Part shown: piece by piece, positions 1 to 10,151 of the stretch
Numbering within the stretch: the first letter of the stretch is position 1
How the letters are laid out: every line of letters starts with the position of its first letter
Assembly (NCBI RefSeq): GCF_000516515.1
Contig: NZ_KI911784.1
Location: 4,440,633-4,504,632 of the forward strand
Reading direction: 5' to 3'
Source of the DNA: Chloroflexus sp. Y-396-1
GTDB taxonomy: Bacteria > Chloroflexota > Chloroflexia > Chloroflexales > Chloroflexaceae
DNA length: 64,000 nucleotides
Position numbers and translations under genes: made by a program
Notes under the pieces: generated by a model
What the model saw: only the letters and a program-made list of their open reading frames with translations
Databases searched by the model: none
What the model was told of the DNA's origin: nothing

Positions 1-1902
1 CTGCCACACATTCCGCATGGCATCATCAGCGAAGGATCCGTCAGGCGGAACAAAACTGCTCCCGGTCGCGGGTGGAGGTGGCGGTGGCGGCACAGGCTGC
101 TCGCTGCCCGGCTGATAGAGAAGGTAGATCGGACGTGGCCCGACATCGAGGGTCACCATCCCACCTGCCGCAGCCTGGCGACGCTGACCACCATCGCGGT
201 CGATAATGGTAACTTCGGCATCGGCGCTGGGAATACGCACTCGACCACTATCCACTGCCCAGATCACCTCAACGACACCACGTTCGGCGGCAAAACGGGC
301 AGCGTATGCCTCTGGCCCACTGTAGCCGGTTAGATCATCGAGATAGACTACACCCTCACCAGTACGAGTATCTGGATCATCGTCGATCACAATAGCCTGA
401 AGTGTGATGTCACCATCGAGTTTGCCATCGACAAACCGAATCCGGTTCCCTGGCTCAACCGGGCCATTGATTGCAGCAACAAGTTGTTGCCAGCCCGGAG
501 GCCCGATCTTGCCTAGGCGGTATTGCAGAATCTCGCCCTGCGTGTCACGAAGCTGAACTTTCAGATCAAAACTGCTCCCATCACCGTACACCCACATCCC
601 AATCTGGGTCGTTCCGGCGGGAAATGTGATTGCTTCACGAGGAGTAAAACTCACATAATCATTCCCGCCGGTAAGAAAGCGGTAACGCACTTCCACTGCG
701 CCGCCCCCGCTGCGCACCCGAGCACTACTCTGCGCAATCGAGCCATTTTCAAGCGGAAACGTTTGCCAGCCGATACTCCGCTCGAAGTCAAACGCAATTC
801 TCGCATCGCTCAAGCGGCGCAACCCAAGCGGCTGCCGTCCACCAACGTACTGGTTCAAGGTACGAAACGCCGCCAGCGCTGGTTTTGGCTGACTGTAATC
901 CTCCTGACCTTTGCCATAACGATATAGTCCATACGCATTGAACGGCGCACCATTACGCAGTTGCATATCTTTGAAGCGGAACATGATGATCCGTTCGACA
1001 CCAGCCTGCCGCAACAGGGCCATTGCCCGGATCAGATAGTTCGCTTGCGTTTCGACATCAACCGCCCGCTCGCCAGTTCGATCGCTCGGACTATCCGCCC
1101 AACCAAATTCGGTAACCCAGATCGGTTTCGGTCCTAAGCGAGCGGCCAGTGTCTGAATTGCACCGATCCCTACCGTGTCAATCGATCCGGCTTCAGGGCC
1201 GAGCGGATCAGTGTAGGGGTGCAGTGCAATGACATCAAACGAATTCCAGGCCCCATTATCAGCAATTGCCTGCAAAAACGACCCCGCCGGTTCAGGCGAG
1301 ACAATCCCGGCAGCTAAGACGACTGCCCCCGGATCGGCAGCTTTAATTGCAGGATAAACGGTACGGAGGAGGTTTGCATAGGCAGCCGGATCTGGAGTTG
1401 GTCGCCAGTACACCGGATTATCTGGCTCGTTCCATATCTGCCAGTAACGGATGCGATCCTTATAGCGGTTCACGACCGTCGCCACAAAATTCGCAAAAAG
1501 TTGCGGCTCTGGTGGGTAGAAGCTCCCTTGATCAGGTGGGATGGCATCATCAGCCGGATTTGGCGTGCCCCAACCGACAGCCGGATTAAAAAGACCAACA
1601 ATATTGACCCCGCGTCTCACTAGCTCATTGACAGCCCGATCCGTAAATGTCCAGTCGTATTGTCCTGGACGCGGTTCGATCCGTCCCCACTGAAATTCTT
1701 CGCGTGCCCAACCCAGACCGCTCTGCGCAACAACCTCAGCCGGTTGGTGCAATGAGTCGGGAAACGGGTAAGTGGTTGCGATGTGAGTATTGGCTCCAAA
1801 TACCGAGGGGCTAGCTGATTGCGTAATTGTTGATCCTATCGGCCAAAGACTCAAGAGTACACCGATACACACCAGCATGCTGAGATAACGGGCAAAACGC
1901 AT
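1..1902 (-). CDS. Secreted glycoside hydrolase, GH39/GH5-like TIM barrel (3' end outside window)
   Basis: The frame is open for 634 codons from an ATG at 1902 to the left edge, so the C-terminus is missing. A Shine-Dalgarno AGGGGAG lies 9 nt before the ATG. Residues 1-30 form a signal peptide (basic MRFAR, then a hydrophobic run), so the enzyme is exported. Residues about 33-370 look like a clan GH-A barrel: IWNEPD places a likely acid/base Glu at residue 159, and WVTEFGW places a likely nucleophile Glu at 265. After the barrel comes a beta-rich region like a carbohydrate-binding module, then a proline-rich linker (VPPPPPPP-like) near the left edge, which suggests a further domain beyond it. 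The substrate cannot be read from the sequence; beta-xylosidase (GH39) or a GH5/GH10 relative are all possible. Seen: open frame, motifs. Inferred: family. Confidence 0.75.
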   Translation of the reverse strand, partial: MRFARYLSMLVCIGVLLSLWPIGSTITQSASPSVFGANTHIATTYPFPDSLHQPAEVVAQSGLGWAREEFQWGRIEPRPGQYDWTFTDRAVNELVRRGVNIVGLFNPAVGWGTPNPADDAIPPDQGSFYPPEPQLFANFVATVVNRYKDRIRYWQIWNEPDNPVYWRPTPDPAAYANLLRTVYPAIKAADPGAVVLAAGIVSPEPAGSFLQAIADNGAWNSFDVIALHPYTDPLGPEAGSIDTVGIGAIQTLAARLGPKPIWVTEFGWADSPSDRTGERAVDVETQANYLIRAMALLRQAGVERIIMFRFKDMQLRNGAPFNAYGLYRYGKGQEDYSQPKPALAAFRTLNQYVGGRQPLGLRRLSDARIAFDFERSIGWQTFPLENGSIAQSSARVRSGGGAVEVRYRFLTGGNDYVSFTPREAITFPAGTTQIGMWVYGDGSSFDLKVQLRDTQGEILQYRLGKIGPPGWQQLVAAINGPVEPGNRIRFVDGKLDGDITLQAIVIDDDPDTRTGEGVVYLDDLTGYSGPEAYAARFAAERGVVEVIWAVDSGRVRIPSADAEVTIIDRDGGQRRQAAAGGMVTLDVGPRPIYLLYQPGSEQPVPPPPPPPATGSSFVPPDGSFADDAMRNVWQ

Positions 1903-2187
1903 ACAATACGACTCCCCTATCGTGTGCAAAGACGAGACCAAGACGAAAATCATTATAAATGTTGCCTGAAACCAAAACGGTAAAAGTTTGGCGAGATTTT
2001 TTTCATGCTGATAACGACAACCGGTCACTTCCCTCCATCCTGCCGGTCAGGAAAGAGAGGGAAGGGGAAGTGCAGGTTCCAATCTACCTCCAGTTCGCCC
2101 TTTCGCTGTTGGGGAAGGAAACGGGTTCAGAGGACAGGGATCGCTACTGCATATACGCAAGGATTGTCGTATTTGCATGCAGAATAA

Positions 2188-3753
2188 CTAACGCAAGATG
2201 AGCGGGAGCATAACGGCGTATTGTGATGGTGCAGGAATTTCTACGGGCAGTGTGTATGCCAGCGACGGTCGATCAGCACTATCAATAAAACGGACGTAGA
2301 TCGTCGGTATAGTCTGCATATTCGCCAAAGACGGTACAATGTCAAGCGGAAGGATCACTTCAGGTCTGTATGGTTCACGAATTGCCTCACGGAAATCACG
2401 CCAGAAGCTCACTTCAACGGCGTGGGTATCTGCTGGCGCCTGCAAGTGGATCACCAGCCTTGCCTCTTCAATCTGTGCTGGTTCAGGAATACGATACTCA
2501 GGACCTGGCCCTATTCCGTTTACGGAAAATGCCTGTGTGATCGGCGCAGAGACATTACCAACCGTATTAACTGCTCGAAACTCAACGACATAGTTCCCGT
2601 CGTACAACGGCAACTCAACCTGTGCGATCTCACGTGTACTGTCGAAGTGACCATCAACCGGTATTGCCAGTTGCCAATCACTACCCTCAACCCGATACTC
2701 AATCGCTGTAATCCGATTGATACTCGCATCAGGTTGCACTGGTGAAGGGTAAGGAGTATCACGGGCAATCAATTCGACAACCGGCCGTTGACCTGTTTCC
2801 TGAAGTGTCGCCGTTAGTGATATAACCGGCGTTGTGTCGAGCACATCTATCGTACCATCTGCATCACTGTCACGGTAGCCAAGCTGGTGGCGCGCCGACG
2901 TGTCAACAGCGCCGATAGTGAAACTATTGATCAGTTCACGCATAATACTCGGTTCGTTGGTACCACAGTTATTGAACATACTATTTGTCGTCGGTGTGAA
3001 CAGATACCCGCTCCGCTGATCGCACGAAACACGAGCAGCACTATACTGGTCAAGTGCACCAAAGAGATGCGCAAACTCATGCGCGATCACCGCACGTAGC
3101 CACTGTGTCTGGTATGGACCACCATCGGAAGTAATCACACTATACGGCCCGTGGAGATATGCGTAAGCGAAGCGACCATCGGCAAAGTAGCCGTCATCAT
3201 TCGCACTATTCACAATAAAGAAGATCGTCGCCCAATCTGCGTCTCGTTGCTGGCGTAGATCGAAGAGCATTCTGAACGCCTGCTCGAAATGGTTTGCACC
3301 AACGTAACCTAACTCGCTCAGTACATCACCGATCCAGCGACTTTCCTGGGCTAGATCGTAGCGGATTGGTTCGTACATTGTTGGCACAATGCGGACACTC
3401 AGATCAAACTCCAGCCGGGCATCTGGTAACCGATCGCGCCACCAATCGAGCGCTGCCTGAGCCTCAGCAGCAATCTGGTCAATCTTGGCACTGTTCCAGT
3501 TCTCCGTCGAAGGATCAACAGCGCCGGTACTTTCCGGCAATATAAGTTGTACGGCTACTCTTCCTGCCAGATATTGACTTGGCAAAGGTGGTTCAGCATC
3601 ATCAACCGCAAATGATAACCCTGCCGATGCGGGGACAATCAGAACATCATCTTCGGGTAAAGGGAGTTTTGGTTGGCCAGCAGGCGCGGCGTAGAGTGTG
3701 AACGGCGCTGAGACAACGCAGATTAAAATAATGAGTAGAATGTTGTTACGCAT
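2188..3753 (-). CDS. Secreted metzincin-like zinc protease
   Basis: 521 aa with an N-terminal signal peptide (hydrophobic residues 4-22, AlaAlaPro cleavage region). The zinc motif HEFAHLFGALDQ starts at residue 225 (His225, Glu226, His229, Asp235), an HExxHxxGxxD arrangement as in snapalysin-type metzincins. NSMFNN and PSIM further on are candidate Met-turns. A calcium-loop-like DSDADGTIDVLDT (about residue 295) resembles thrombospondin type 3 or dockerin repeats. The C-terminal half is beta-rich, probably Ig/FnIII-like. The protein ends in AVMLPLILR, a short hydrophobic tail. The start at 3753 has a GAGG Shine-Dalgarno. It stands alone between two intergenic gaps, reading the same way as the upstream glycosidase. 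Likely an extracellular peptidase; the exact family is not certain. Confidence 0.7.
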   Translation of the reverse strand: MRNNILLIILICVVSAPFTLYAAPAGQPKLPLPEDDVLIVPASAGLSFAVDDAEPPLPSQYLAGRVAVQLILPESTGAVDPSTENWNSAKIDQIAAEAQAALDWWRDRLPDARLEFDLSVRIVPTMYEPIRYDLAQESRWIGDVLSELGYVGANHFEQAFRMLFDLRQQRDADWATIFFIVNSANDDGYFADGRFAYAYLHGPYSVITSDGGPYQTQWLRAVIAHEFAHLFGALDQYSAARVSCDQRSGYLFTPTTNSMFNNCGTNEPSIMRELINSFTIGAVDTSARHQLGYRDSDADGTIDVLDTTPVISLTATLQETGQRPVVELIARDTPYPSPVQPDASINRITAIEYRVEGSDWQLAIPVDGHFDSTREIAQVELPLYDGNYVVEFRAVNTVGNVSAPITQAFSVNGIGPGPEYRIPEPAQIEEARLVIHLQAPADTHAVEVSFWRDFREAIREPYRPEVILPLDIVPSLANMQTIPTIYVRFIDSADRPSLAYTLPVEIPAPSQYAVMLPLILR

Positions 3754-4192
3754 AGCGGCCTCGCATTGGCTACAATGAACAAAGAGCGCAAAGCCGTTCT
3801 CACAAGCTCAATATAGCTGACAATGCTGCTACCGGCGAGAGGCGAAAGAGTCCTGTCATGTGAATACTGGTGTAACTAGAGTTTGACGACAAGAGGTAGT
3901 ATTCTTGTACTATGTCGTTAAAGACAGATGCTATTGTTTGCCGATGCCGACTACAACCGCATGACAATAGAGAGGAATAGTTAGATGCTAGACGGCAACC
4001 TGCGGGGAGGGGTGTTTCAGACCCACACTGATACCAATTCTGTCAAGGAGAACCGGGTCTCATCGTGCTACCCTTGAATCGCACCGCTCCTATCTGCTAC
4101 CCACCTTCCTCGCACTGACGCATGCATGTGGTAGGATTGGATGCGGTTTTCACAGCCAGGATTGGTGTGAGCGCGGTGTTAAGGAGAAGGTC
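3754..4192. other. Intergenic region between divergent genes
   Basis: No credible gene. A possible rightward promoter is TTGACG (3883-3888), 19 nt, TACTAT (3908-3913); the gap is longer than ideal. It must also hold the promoter of the leftward protease gene. Nothing else recognised. Confidence 0.4.
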
Positions 4193-5284
4193 ATGCAGCA
4201 ACTACAGAGCTGGTTGCTCCACATTCCAAACACCGATGAAGACAATCAACGACGCGGTCGGGTCATTATTGTTCTGGCGCTCCTCATGAGTGGATTGGCG
4301 CTCTCGTCAATTCCGCTTGTGTTTGCATTAACACCGCAATCAGCGCTCACTATACTGTTGATAAATGCGACGGGGGTTATCATTTATACACTCGTGATCG
4401 CTCTCTGCCGAACTGGTTGGGTGCAGAGAGGTGGTCTATTATTCATTATCACCATCACCAGCTTGACCCTGACGATTCTCTTTCTCGACGACAACCTTAA
4501 CCGTTACTCGGTGCCCTTCTTTCTGATCTTCACAATCCTGATTACGGGAATGATATTACCACCGGCGTGGATTTGGTTTGCATTGATCCTTAACATGACC
4601 GGTCTGTTAACTGGATGGTGGACGACCGGTCAGTTATTATTTTTTAAACAACCCGAAGGTACATTACAGATCGCCGCTCTATTCCTGCAAGTTGGGTCAG
4701 CTTTGTTCACGTTTGTGGGAGGAAGCATCACCGACGCCGCCTTGCGTGAGGCGCGTCGGCTTCGCGAAGAGGCGCACCAGAGTGCCAACCAACTGGCTGC
4801 GCTTAATGCCACCCTCGAAGCACAGGTCGCCCAACGCACTGCTGCCCTACAGCAAGCGCTCAGCGACCTCGAACAACGGGCCGCCGAACAGGCCCGCCTG
4901 CTGGCCGAAAATGAACAACAGCGCCAGGTCATTCGCGAGCTAAGCGTTCCAGTCCTACCGGTACGCACCACCACACTAGTGATGCCGCTCATCGGTGCGC
5001 TTGATACCGCTCGGTTGGCCGATATGCAACGGCAGGCGTTAACGCACATTGAACGCACCGGCGCCCGCGAGTTCCTCATTGATGTGACCGGCGTCCCTGT
5101 GATCGACACCCAGGTCGCTAAAGGCGTGATCCAGCTTGTCGAGGCAGCACGCTTGATGGGCGCGCACGTCACGTTGGTTGGCATTCGCCCCGAAGTCGCG
5201 CAGACCTTGGTCACGCTGGGCATTGACTTGCGCGGCATCCGGACTTTCAGTACGCTACAAGCCGCGTTGAAGAGCAATAGGTGA
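4193..5284 (+). CDS. Membrane-anchored STAS-domain regulator (RsbR-like), copy 1
   Basis: 363 aa. The N-terminal half (residues about 20-175) has five or six hydrophobic segments, so it sits in the membrane. A heptad-rich coiled coil follows (about 182-245, rich in Ala, Gln, Glu, Arg). The C-terminal STAS domain (about 248-360) contains IDVTGVPVIDTQVAKGV, the RsbR/RsbS signature in which Thr residues can be phosphorylated by an RsbT-type switch kinase. The start has AAGGAGAAGGTC before ATG. The likely role is a sensor feeding a partner-switching (stressosome or anti-sigma) pathway; no kinase or phosphatase partner lies next to it. A paralog of the same length follows at 5672-6763, and the second halves of the two genes are almost identical as DNA. 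Signal sensed: unknown. Confidence 0.75.
   Translation: MQQLQSWLLHIPNTDEDNQRRGRVIIVLALLMSGLALSSIPLVFALTPQSALTILLINATGVIIYTLVIALCRTGWVQRGGLLFIITITSLTLTILFLDDNLNRYSVPFFLIFTILITGMILPPAWIWFALILNMTGLLTGWWTTGQLLFFKQPEGTLQIAALFLQVGSALFTFVGGSITDAALREARRLREEAHQSANQLAALNATLEAQVAQRTAALQQALSDLEQRAAEQARLLAENEQQRQVIRELSVPVLPVRTTTLVMPLIGALDTARLADMQRQALTHIERTGAREFLIDVTGVPVIDTQVAKGVIQLVEAARLMGAHVTLVGIRPEVAQTLVTLGIDLRGIRTFSTLQAALKSNR
4673..5271 (+). repeat. Near-identical 599-bp paralog segment, copy 1
   Basis: Matches 6149-6747 at a constant offset of 1476 bp with seven differences by my reading. It covers the last membrane segment, coiled coil and STAS domain. Identity starts abruptly at GCCGCTCTATTCC and stops a few codons before the stop codon. 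Confidence 0.9.
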
Positions 5285-5671
5285 CAAACGTATAGCAATC
5301 GGGCAGAGATGGCTCCCAAATCCCAGGCGTGTACTGAATCTGTCGAAATGAGCAGTAACGAGGGAGGAGGTAAGATCGGGTGTGAGCATTAGGGACGGTT
5401 TCCAAACCCACTCTGGATGTCGTGTTGATGCGATAAGCAATGGTTTCCTCCGAACACCTCGGGATGCGGGCCAGAGGTTCGCGCTTCCAGGTAAGTGACA
5501 TCTGTCGGCGATCGTCGTGAGCGAGCAACTGACGTTCTTTGGAGGATCAGGGGCAAGTGAAAATCGGAAACTTGGAAAAGCCTGAACTGTCAAGCTCAGC
5601 CCATTGAGCCTTCATCTAACCATGTATATAATTCAGGGGTATCCGTGCCCGATACTGTTCCAGGAGAAAGC
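5285..5671. other. Intergenic region between the STAS paralogs
   Basis: About 390 bp with no supportable gene on either strand. It is not similar to the region upstream of the first paralog. No clear promoter or terminator recognised; the Shine-Dalgarno of the second paralog lies at its end. Confidence 0.4.
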
Positions 5672-6763
5672 ATGCAAGCATTTACTGACTGGCTGTTCCA
5701 GATAAAGTGTACTGACGAGGATGAATTACGCCGTGGCCGCACGAGCATCACCGTGACGCTCGTTATGATTAGCCTGGCAATTCTGGCAATTCCCATTAGC
5801 TTCGTAAGCGGTGATCCATTCAGTGGAATCACTGCTATCTCTATTGGTATTCTTTTCTACATCATTGCGATCGCCTTAACACGGGCTGGTTTTGTAAATT
5901 TTGGTGGAATTGTTCTAGTTAGTTTTGTCACCATCCCAACCCTGTTACCTATCATTGCCGAAACTTCACCGACAAGTCCCTTCACCTCACCCTTCTATCT
6001 TGTACTCTCTATCCTGGTAGGTGGATTAATCTTGCGACCAGTACTTGTTTGGGTCGTACTAACAATAAATATCGTTGGCCTCATCATTGCCTGGAATATT
6101 ACCAACTTCAATCCTTTTAGCGATCCAACCGTATCCGCATTCAGTTCAGCCGCTCTATTCCTGCAAGTTGGGTCAGCTTTGTTCACGTTTGTGGGAGGAA
6201 GCATCACCGACGCCGTCTTGCGCGAGGCGCGTCGGCTTCGCGAAGAGGCGCGCCAGAGTGCCAACCAACTGGCTGCGCTTAATGCCACCCTCGAAGCACA
6301 GGTCGCCCAACGCACTGCTGCCTTACAGCAAGCGCTCAGCGACCTCGAACAACGGGCCGCCGAACAGGCCCGCCTGCTGGCCGAAAATGAGCAACAGCGC
6401 CAGGTCATTCGCGAGCTGAGCGTTCCAGTCCTACCGGTACGCACCACCACACTAGTGATGCCGCTCATCGGTGCGCTTGATACCGCTCGGTTGGCCGATA
6501 TGCAACGGCAGGCGTTAACGCACATTGAACGCACCGGCGCCCGCGAGTTCCTCATTGATGTGACCGGCGTCCCTGTGATCGACACCCAGGTCGCTAAAGG
6601 CGTGATCCAGCTTGTCGAGGCAGCACACTTGATGGGCGCGCACGTCACGTTGGTTGGCATTCGCCCCGAAGTCGCGCAGACCTTGGTCACGCTGGGCATT
6701 GACTTGCGCGGCATCCGGACTTTCAGTACGCTACAAGCCGCGTTGAATAGTGAAAAACGCTAG
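5672..6763 (+). CDS. Membrane-anchored STAS-domain regulator (RsbR-like), copy 2
   Basis: 363 aa, the same length as copy 1. I chose the ATG at 5672 because CAGGAGAAAGC precedes it and the resulting N-terminus (MQAFTDWLFQIKCTDEDE) aligns with copy 1 (MQQLQSWLLHIPNTDEDN); the frame also opens at a GTG at 5645. The membrane half (residues 1 to about 159) is clearly diverged from copy 1, with the same hydrophobic layout. The coiled coil and STAS domain differ from copy 1 at only three residues that I can see. So the two proteins probably sense different signals but offer the same output surface to one partner. The stop codon lies inside the terminator hairpin shared with argG. Confidence 0.75.
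   Translation: MQAFTDWLFQIKCTDEDELRRGRTSITVTLVMISLAILAIPISFVSGDPFSGITAISIGILFYIIAIALTRAGFVNFGGIVLVSFVTIPTLLPIIAETSPTSPFTSPFYLVLSILVGGLILRPVLVWVVLTINIVGLIIAWNITNFNPFSDPTVSAFSSAALFLQVGSALFTFVGGSITDAVLREARRLREEARQSANQLAALNATLEAQVAQRTAALQQALSDLEQRAAEQARLLAENEQQRQVIRELSVPVLPVRTTTLVMPLIGALDTARLADMQRQALTHIERTGAREFLIDVTGVPVIDTQVAKGVIQLVEAAHLMGAHVTLVGIRPEVAQTLVTLGIDLRGIRTFSTLQAALNSEKR
6149..6747 (+). repeat. Near-identical 599-bp paralog segment, copy 2
   Basis: Partner of 4673-5271. The differences are scattered single bases, mostly third-position changes. Confidence 0.9.
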
Positions 6764-6787
6764 GGACGCATGGTGCGTCCCTAGCGT
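6757..6787 (-). terminator. Hairpin terminator between convergent genes
   Basis: Perfect 14-bp arms ACGCTAGGGACGCA and TGCGTCCCTAGCGT around a 3-nt loop. Read leftward the stem is followed by TTTTTC, so it should be a good intrinsic terminator for argG; rightward it lacks a T run. It includes the stop codon of the STAS gene. Confidence 0.85.
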
Positions 6788-6800
6788 ATGATAGCGCCAC

Positions 6801-8183
<1,383 letters not shown>

Positions 8184-8194
8184 TTAGCCGTTGT

Positions 8195-8200
8195 ATTATA
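8195..8200 (-). promoter_or_regulatory. -10 element of the argG promoter
   Basis: Consensus TATAAT on the minus strand about 40 bp upstream of the argG start. No convincing -35 is seen at 17 nt. Confidence 0.45.
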
Positions 8201-8515
8201 CGACGGAACCAGTTCGATAGTGGTTACAGCTTGATACAGAGACTGCAACGATGCACCACCCACTCAAGAGCGCAGGACTCTGGCTCGCATAGCGCTACGC
8301 TTCTCTTGTCGATCAACTCGTCAGCGTATGGTCGGGGCGGGTTCCCAACTCGTCCGTCGCCCTGCCGTCGCTAGGAACACCTGCTCGTCATCCCATTGGA
8401 GGGATGATGTCTCGATGCGCTAACCGATAGGTTCCCCGCCTGACACCGCACTGCGGGCCGGAGGCCCGCGCACCCAAGCGAACGCTAAAAACATCCTGTC
8501 ACCAGCACGAACACC
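8201..8515. other. Intergenic region with a GC hairpin
   Basis: No gene supported. A small hairpin, GCGGGCC-gga-GGCCCGC, lies at 8453-8469. The rest shows nothing I recognise. Confidence 0.4.
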
Positions 8516-8544
8516 TTGACGAGCACGAGATTTCCGGCTACACT
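8516..8544 (+). promoter_or_regulatory. Sigma-70-type promoter of the small gene at 8574
   Basis: TTGACG (8516-8521), 17-nt gap, TACACT (8539-8544). Ideal spacing, 30 bp before the start codon. Confidence 0.6.
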
Positions 8545-8573
8545 ACACACAATACACATAGAGAGGAGAACCC

Positions 8574-8813
8574 ATGACAGCCACTCGTCGTATACCTCAC
8601 GTATTACCGCAACCTCCATTGACCGGTACCCGGCCACCATCGGCTGAGACAGGGGATGCTACCTGGCCATTGGCACTTAAAGCACTTTTGCTGCTTAATG
8701 GTGCGACCTCTCCTAACGACCCCGTGTTGACTACCTTGTCCGACGATGAGCTGATTGCGCTACGGGGTATTTTATTGCTTCTACAGAGTGACGAACCAAC
8801 GAATATTGCCTAG
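8574..8813 (+). CDS. Small hypothetical protein, 79 aa
   Basis: Not recognised. The gene has its own promoter, a strong Shine-Dalgarno (GAGAGGAGAACCC before ATG) and a good terminator right after it, so it is very likely real. The first 30 residues are proline- and threonine-rich and probably disordered. The rest is two short helices rich in Leu and acidic residues (LALKALLLLNG, LSDDELIALRGILLLLQS). No signal peptide or membrane span and no cysteines. Function unknown; perhaps a small protein-protein adaptor. Confidence 0.7.
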   Translation: MTATRRIPHVLPQPPLTGTRPPSAETGDATWPLALKALLLLNGATSPNDPVLTTLSDDELIALRGILLLLQSDEPTNIA

Positions 8814-8833
8814 GCTCGCTACATATAGAAGGT

Positions 8834-8870
8834 GCGGGGTGTGCAATCAACACACCCCGCTTCTTATTTT
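8834..8870 (+). terminator. Intrinsic terminator
   Basis: 10-bp stem GCGGGGTGTG / CACACCCCGC with a 7-nt loop, followed by TTCTTATTTT, directly after the 79-aa gene. Confidence 0.85.
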
Positions 8871-8970
8871 CTCTTGGTTTTTTAGAGGTTGATCAAAAAC
8901 CCGCATTTTTGATGAGGCGCGACCATGGGGCATCTCCAGAATAGTGCAGCGAACGGTGGCGAGCAAGGCA

Positions 8971-9037
8971 TGCATCCCTTCGCTGCAATAGAAACGATGG
9001 TGCCGAGTTCAGCACCAGTGCTGCGGAGCACGCCTGG
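8971..9037 (+). repeat. Dispersed repeat element, copy A
   Basis: About 67 bp starting TGCATCCCTTCGCTGC and ending near CACGCCTGG. The inverted copy is at 9969-10035. Same length in both, with scattered substitutions. Non-coding as far as I can tell. Confidence 0.7.
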
Positions 9038-9120
9038 AGACCCTCACCTTCTCCCACCCCTTGCCCCACTTCTGCGCCCACACGGGGCAATGAGAAATCT
9101 GGGTTTCTGATCAGGCTTTT

Positions 9121-9239
9121 AGAGCCTATCCGGGACACCCTGTCGCAGAAGAAAATCGGTTCATGCACAGCGCCGCTGTGCCCGTACATCTACTAGGTCT
9201 CATCTGCCTTACCGTGAGACGATGATACGGATAGGCTCT
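9121..9239. mobile_element. MITE-like element with 12-bp terminal inverted repeats
   Basis: 119 bp bounded by AGAGCCTATCCG (9121-9132) and its exact reverse complement CGGATAGGCTCT (9228-9239). No transposase inside, so non-autonomous if mobile. Target-site duplication is not clear. Confidence 0.45.
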
Positions 9240-9249
9240 TACAAGTCGG

Positions 9250-9693
9250 TTATACGTTTGCCAGACGCGGACGTTGTTCGTTTGAGTAGTAAATTCGATC
9301 CATGAGACTGAGCAGTGAATGTTCGAGTTCAGCAACGACCAGCCGCTCGGCTGGTGAGAGGGGCAAGTGGCTCAGTTCTTCAAAATACCAGCGGATCATT
9401 GTGGCCGTATGTTCATAGGCTACGCCCCAACGGGGTAAGACACCACGTGCCCAGCGTAACTCGGTTTCTGCAATATCGAACGTGTCAAACAGTAATATTG
9501 CATGCACCAGATTAATGAATGGACGTACCGCTACCTCGGCCATTCGTTCTACCGGCGGATAGTTTTCTTCGAGGCGCAGGGTATGGGTGAGTTCTGGAAA
9601 AGCGCGCAATAGCCTAACGGCTACCCGATAGGCGAAGGTCTGCCGGTGTTCCTCAACTCGACGTGCCAGTTGGTTGGCAGCAATCTCATCCAT
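9250..9693 (-). CDS. Hypothetical all-helical protein, 147 aa
   Basis: Not recognised. The start has GAGGTGGGAACGT before ATG, and the product is a plausible folded protein: strongly amphipathic helices throughout, many Arg/Glu/Leu, no signal peptide, no cysteines. There is a hydrophobic stretch around FINLVHAILLFDTFDIAE, too polar for a membrane span. The pattern (FxxxLRLEENYPPVERMAEVAVRPF) loosely recalls globin- or bacteriorhodopsin-unrelated helical bundles, but I cannot assign one. The gene is flanked by a MITE-like element on one side and lies between the two inverted copies of the 67-bp dispersed repeat. It is transcribed leftward alone. Confidence 0.7.
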   Translation of the reverse strand: MDEIAANQLARRVEEHRQTFAYRVAVRLLRAFPELTHTLRLEENYPPVERMAEVAVRPFINLVHAILLFDTFDIAETELRWARGVLPRWGVAYEHTATMIRWYFEELSHLPLSPAERLVVAELEHSLLSLMDRIYYSNEQRPRLANV

Positions 9694-9968
9694 ACGTTCC
9701 CACCTCAGCGCTATGTATGTTGATTATAGCACGCGATGGACAAACATTACTTGTGCATCTATCCTGAGTTGTGTGGGCATTTCCGGTGCGAGATCACAGC
9801 GGTGCGGACTCCCTGGATTTAAGAGCCTGATCAAAAGCGTTTCATTGGGCATGTACCGTGCCCGTGCAACTATTGCGTAAGGGGTTTCCAGCGTCCTTTC
9901 TCTCAGCCCACCTTTCCCCTCCCTTTCCCCGTGGAGGAGAGGAAGGGGCTGTGGGAAGAGCAGGGGCG

Positions 9969-10035
9969 CCAGGCGTGCGTTGCAGCACCGGCGCTGAACT
10001 CGGCGCCATCGTTTCTATCGCAGCGAAGGGACGCA
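9969..10035 (-). repeat. Dispersed repeat element, copy B (inverted)
   Basis: Reverse-complement counterpart of 8971-9037. Together the copies bracket the 147-aa gene and the MITE-like element. Flanking C-rich sequence at 9900-9960 (TTCCCCTCCCTTTCCCC) may belong to the same family. About 450 bp between the two neighbouring genes hold only this. Confidence 0.7.
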
Positions 10036-10151
10036 TACGTTGCCCGAAACACGACATTGTTTACCACTGTCAAGTCTCATTAACAGCCCAGGTTTCTGAT
10101 CACCCTTTAACTATGGTGATTTAAGTGCGTCTGGGTTTGTAGCCGACTACC

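Noticed and set aside
1959-2201. Plus-strand frame of 80 codons between two leftward genes
   Set aside because: No ribosome site, no recognisable features, overlaps the end of the protease gene.
4630-6714. Minus-strand frames of ~230 codons inside both STAS genes
   Set aside because: Shadow frames; they are alike only because the DNA is duplicated.
8925-9110. Possible small proteins sharing PFAAIETM with a minus-strand frame at 9842-10057
   Set aside because: The likeness comes from the inverted dispersed repeat; no ribosome sites.
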